DNA of 64,000 nucleotides from Strongylocentrotus droebachiensis (Eukaryota; Echinodermata; Echinoidea; Camarodonta; Strongylocentrotidae). The notes beneath the pieces were generated by a model. It was not told the DNA's origin, did no database searches, and saw only the letters and a list, made by a program, of their open reading frames with translations. The number at the start of each line of letters is the position of its first letter. Positions within the stretch are counted from its first letter, which is position 1. The position numbers and the translations under genes were made by a program. The stretch lies in contig JAVYIG010004940.1 of NCBI GenBank assembly GCA_035222895.1, positions 1-64,000 of the forward strand, in the 5' to 3' direction. Shown in pieces: positions 62,891 to 64,000 of this stretch.

Positions 62891-63513
62891 AGAAATATGT
62901 CGACCGTCTAGTAGAACTCTTTGAAATGATAATTCATGCAGGGTTTCCATTTAGATAGCATAAAAGGGAAATCCAAACTTGATAGCAAGGTAATAGATAG
63001 AAAGCAGATGAATCAGAGAAGCTCTTGTGAAAGTTTGAACAAATCAGAAAAATGGGAGGGTTTTCCATGCATACGTCACAATCCACTGACAAAATTGCCA
63101 ATTTGAGATTTGCATAGCTTTAGCCATCTCATAATTAGAACATTCATAACTCTCATACCATTGCAAACTTTCACCATTATTTGTCTCTTATTTAAGGTTA
63201 GATTGCCCATTTAAGTTTATGGTTTAAAATGGACTTTTTCAACATGTATTCTATCTATTGATATTGAAGAGGATTCATTTCATTTTCTCCTTGAACAGGG
63301 GATTCTTTGGGTGCAGTAGGTTTAATTTCATGTGCCAGTATTTGTAAATGTTGATAGTTTTACCAATGAACACATAGTTTATCATCAATTTTGTGACAAA
63401 ATTTTTGGCACAAAAAATGTCAAAATTTCTGTTCAAACATATCAGACATTCCAAGCATATTCCATTTATGCCTTAATTTCTGTTTTGTTGTTGTTGATTT
63501 TTTTTTAAATAAA
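62891..63513 (+). other. Probable 3' UTR with polyadenylation signal
   Basis: AT-rich non-coding sequence follows the stop codon. An AATAAA hexamer lies at 63508-63513, about 620 bp after the stop; cleavage would follow shortly after. The actual cleavage site cannot be seen. From 63514 to 64000 I see no gene. Confidence 0.5.
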
Positions 63514-64000
63514 CGCCATTTCAAGATTTTTAACACATTTGGAGCTACTTTTGGTGAACAAATATTTTAGGGGAGATGTTTTCCATGTCCGTGCTATTTT
63601 TTCTTTAGCAAGGTGAAATAGTGAAATGTCTTTTTATTATGAAAGGCAGAATGTTTTAGGAATTCTCTCGGTTAGAACTTTATGAAGGAATTTTAACCAA
63701 TGTATCCACATCATCGCAGCAAATTATCAATTATAAGGTGCTGTTACAAATTAAAAAGTGGTTTATGTGTCACTGAGCACTTGGGCTTTAAGTCTATGTT
63801 TCACTAGCTATTGACTTCAATGGGGTGTAAGGGGGAAAGCCCACATTTTTCTGAACATTTTGATATCAAATACTAATTTTTGCGAAATATGGAGTTGCGT
63901 CTTTGTGTCACTGAACCCTTGATGCAGGAAAATGAAATCGATGTAATTAGTTCTCAATGTTAACTCAATATTAATTGAACTTTTGCAGTGGAGTGAATGC

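Overview
This is AT-rich metazoan nuclear DNA with short exons, long introns, many simple repeats and many small inverted-repeat transposons. A DIRS-type tyrosine-recombinase retrotransposon, a tRNA-headed SINE and Helitron-like elements with internal tandem repeats suggest a marine invertebrate. An echinoderm such as a sea urchin is my best guess; this is inference, since no host marker gene settles it.

One host gene dominates the window. I assembled 31 coding exons on the + strand from ATG 13375 to TAA 62890. Every junction has AG/GT ends and compatible phase, giving an open frame of 2318 codons. Exons 4-6 and the last exons resemble, as I remember it, the vertebrate protein of unknown function KIAA2012: an N-terminal block with the motif TRKGALLLYAED and a second block PGFSAKRYL, then a long disordered middle, then a charged C-terminal coiled coil. 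The middle is built largely from phase-1/phase-1 exons rich in Ser, Lys, Glu and Pro. Palindromic RFX-type X-box motifs lie upstream of exon 1 at 8587, 9644 and 12659, which suggests control as a ciliary gene.

Layout: 1-13 kb is intergenic DNA with purine and poly-G tracts, a 5'-truncated LINE ORF2 fragment (6346-7728, minus) and the X-boxes. 13.4-18.7 kb holds exons 1-4, a triplicated AAT/GAA compound repeat and a CpG-rich block that could be a second promoter. 19.1-24.1 kb is a complete-looking antisense DIRS element in intron 4, with gag, RT-RNase H and tyrosine recombinase frames, inverted ends and an internal complementary region. 24.2-62.9 kb holds exons 5-31 with introns carrying SINEs, about ten small palindromic elements and three Helitron-like copies ending in a 20-bp palindrome. 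62.9-64 kb is the 3' UTR and downstream DNA.

The gene model is a manual splice reconstruction without transcript support. Exons 1, 2, 9, 12, 17 and the end of exon 15 are the least certain parts.
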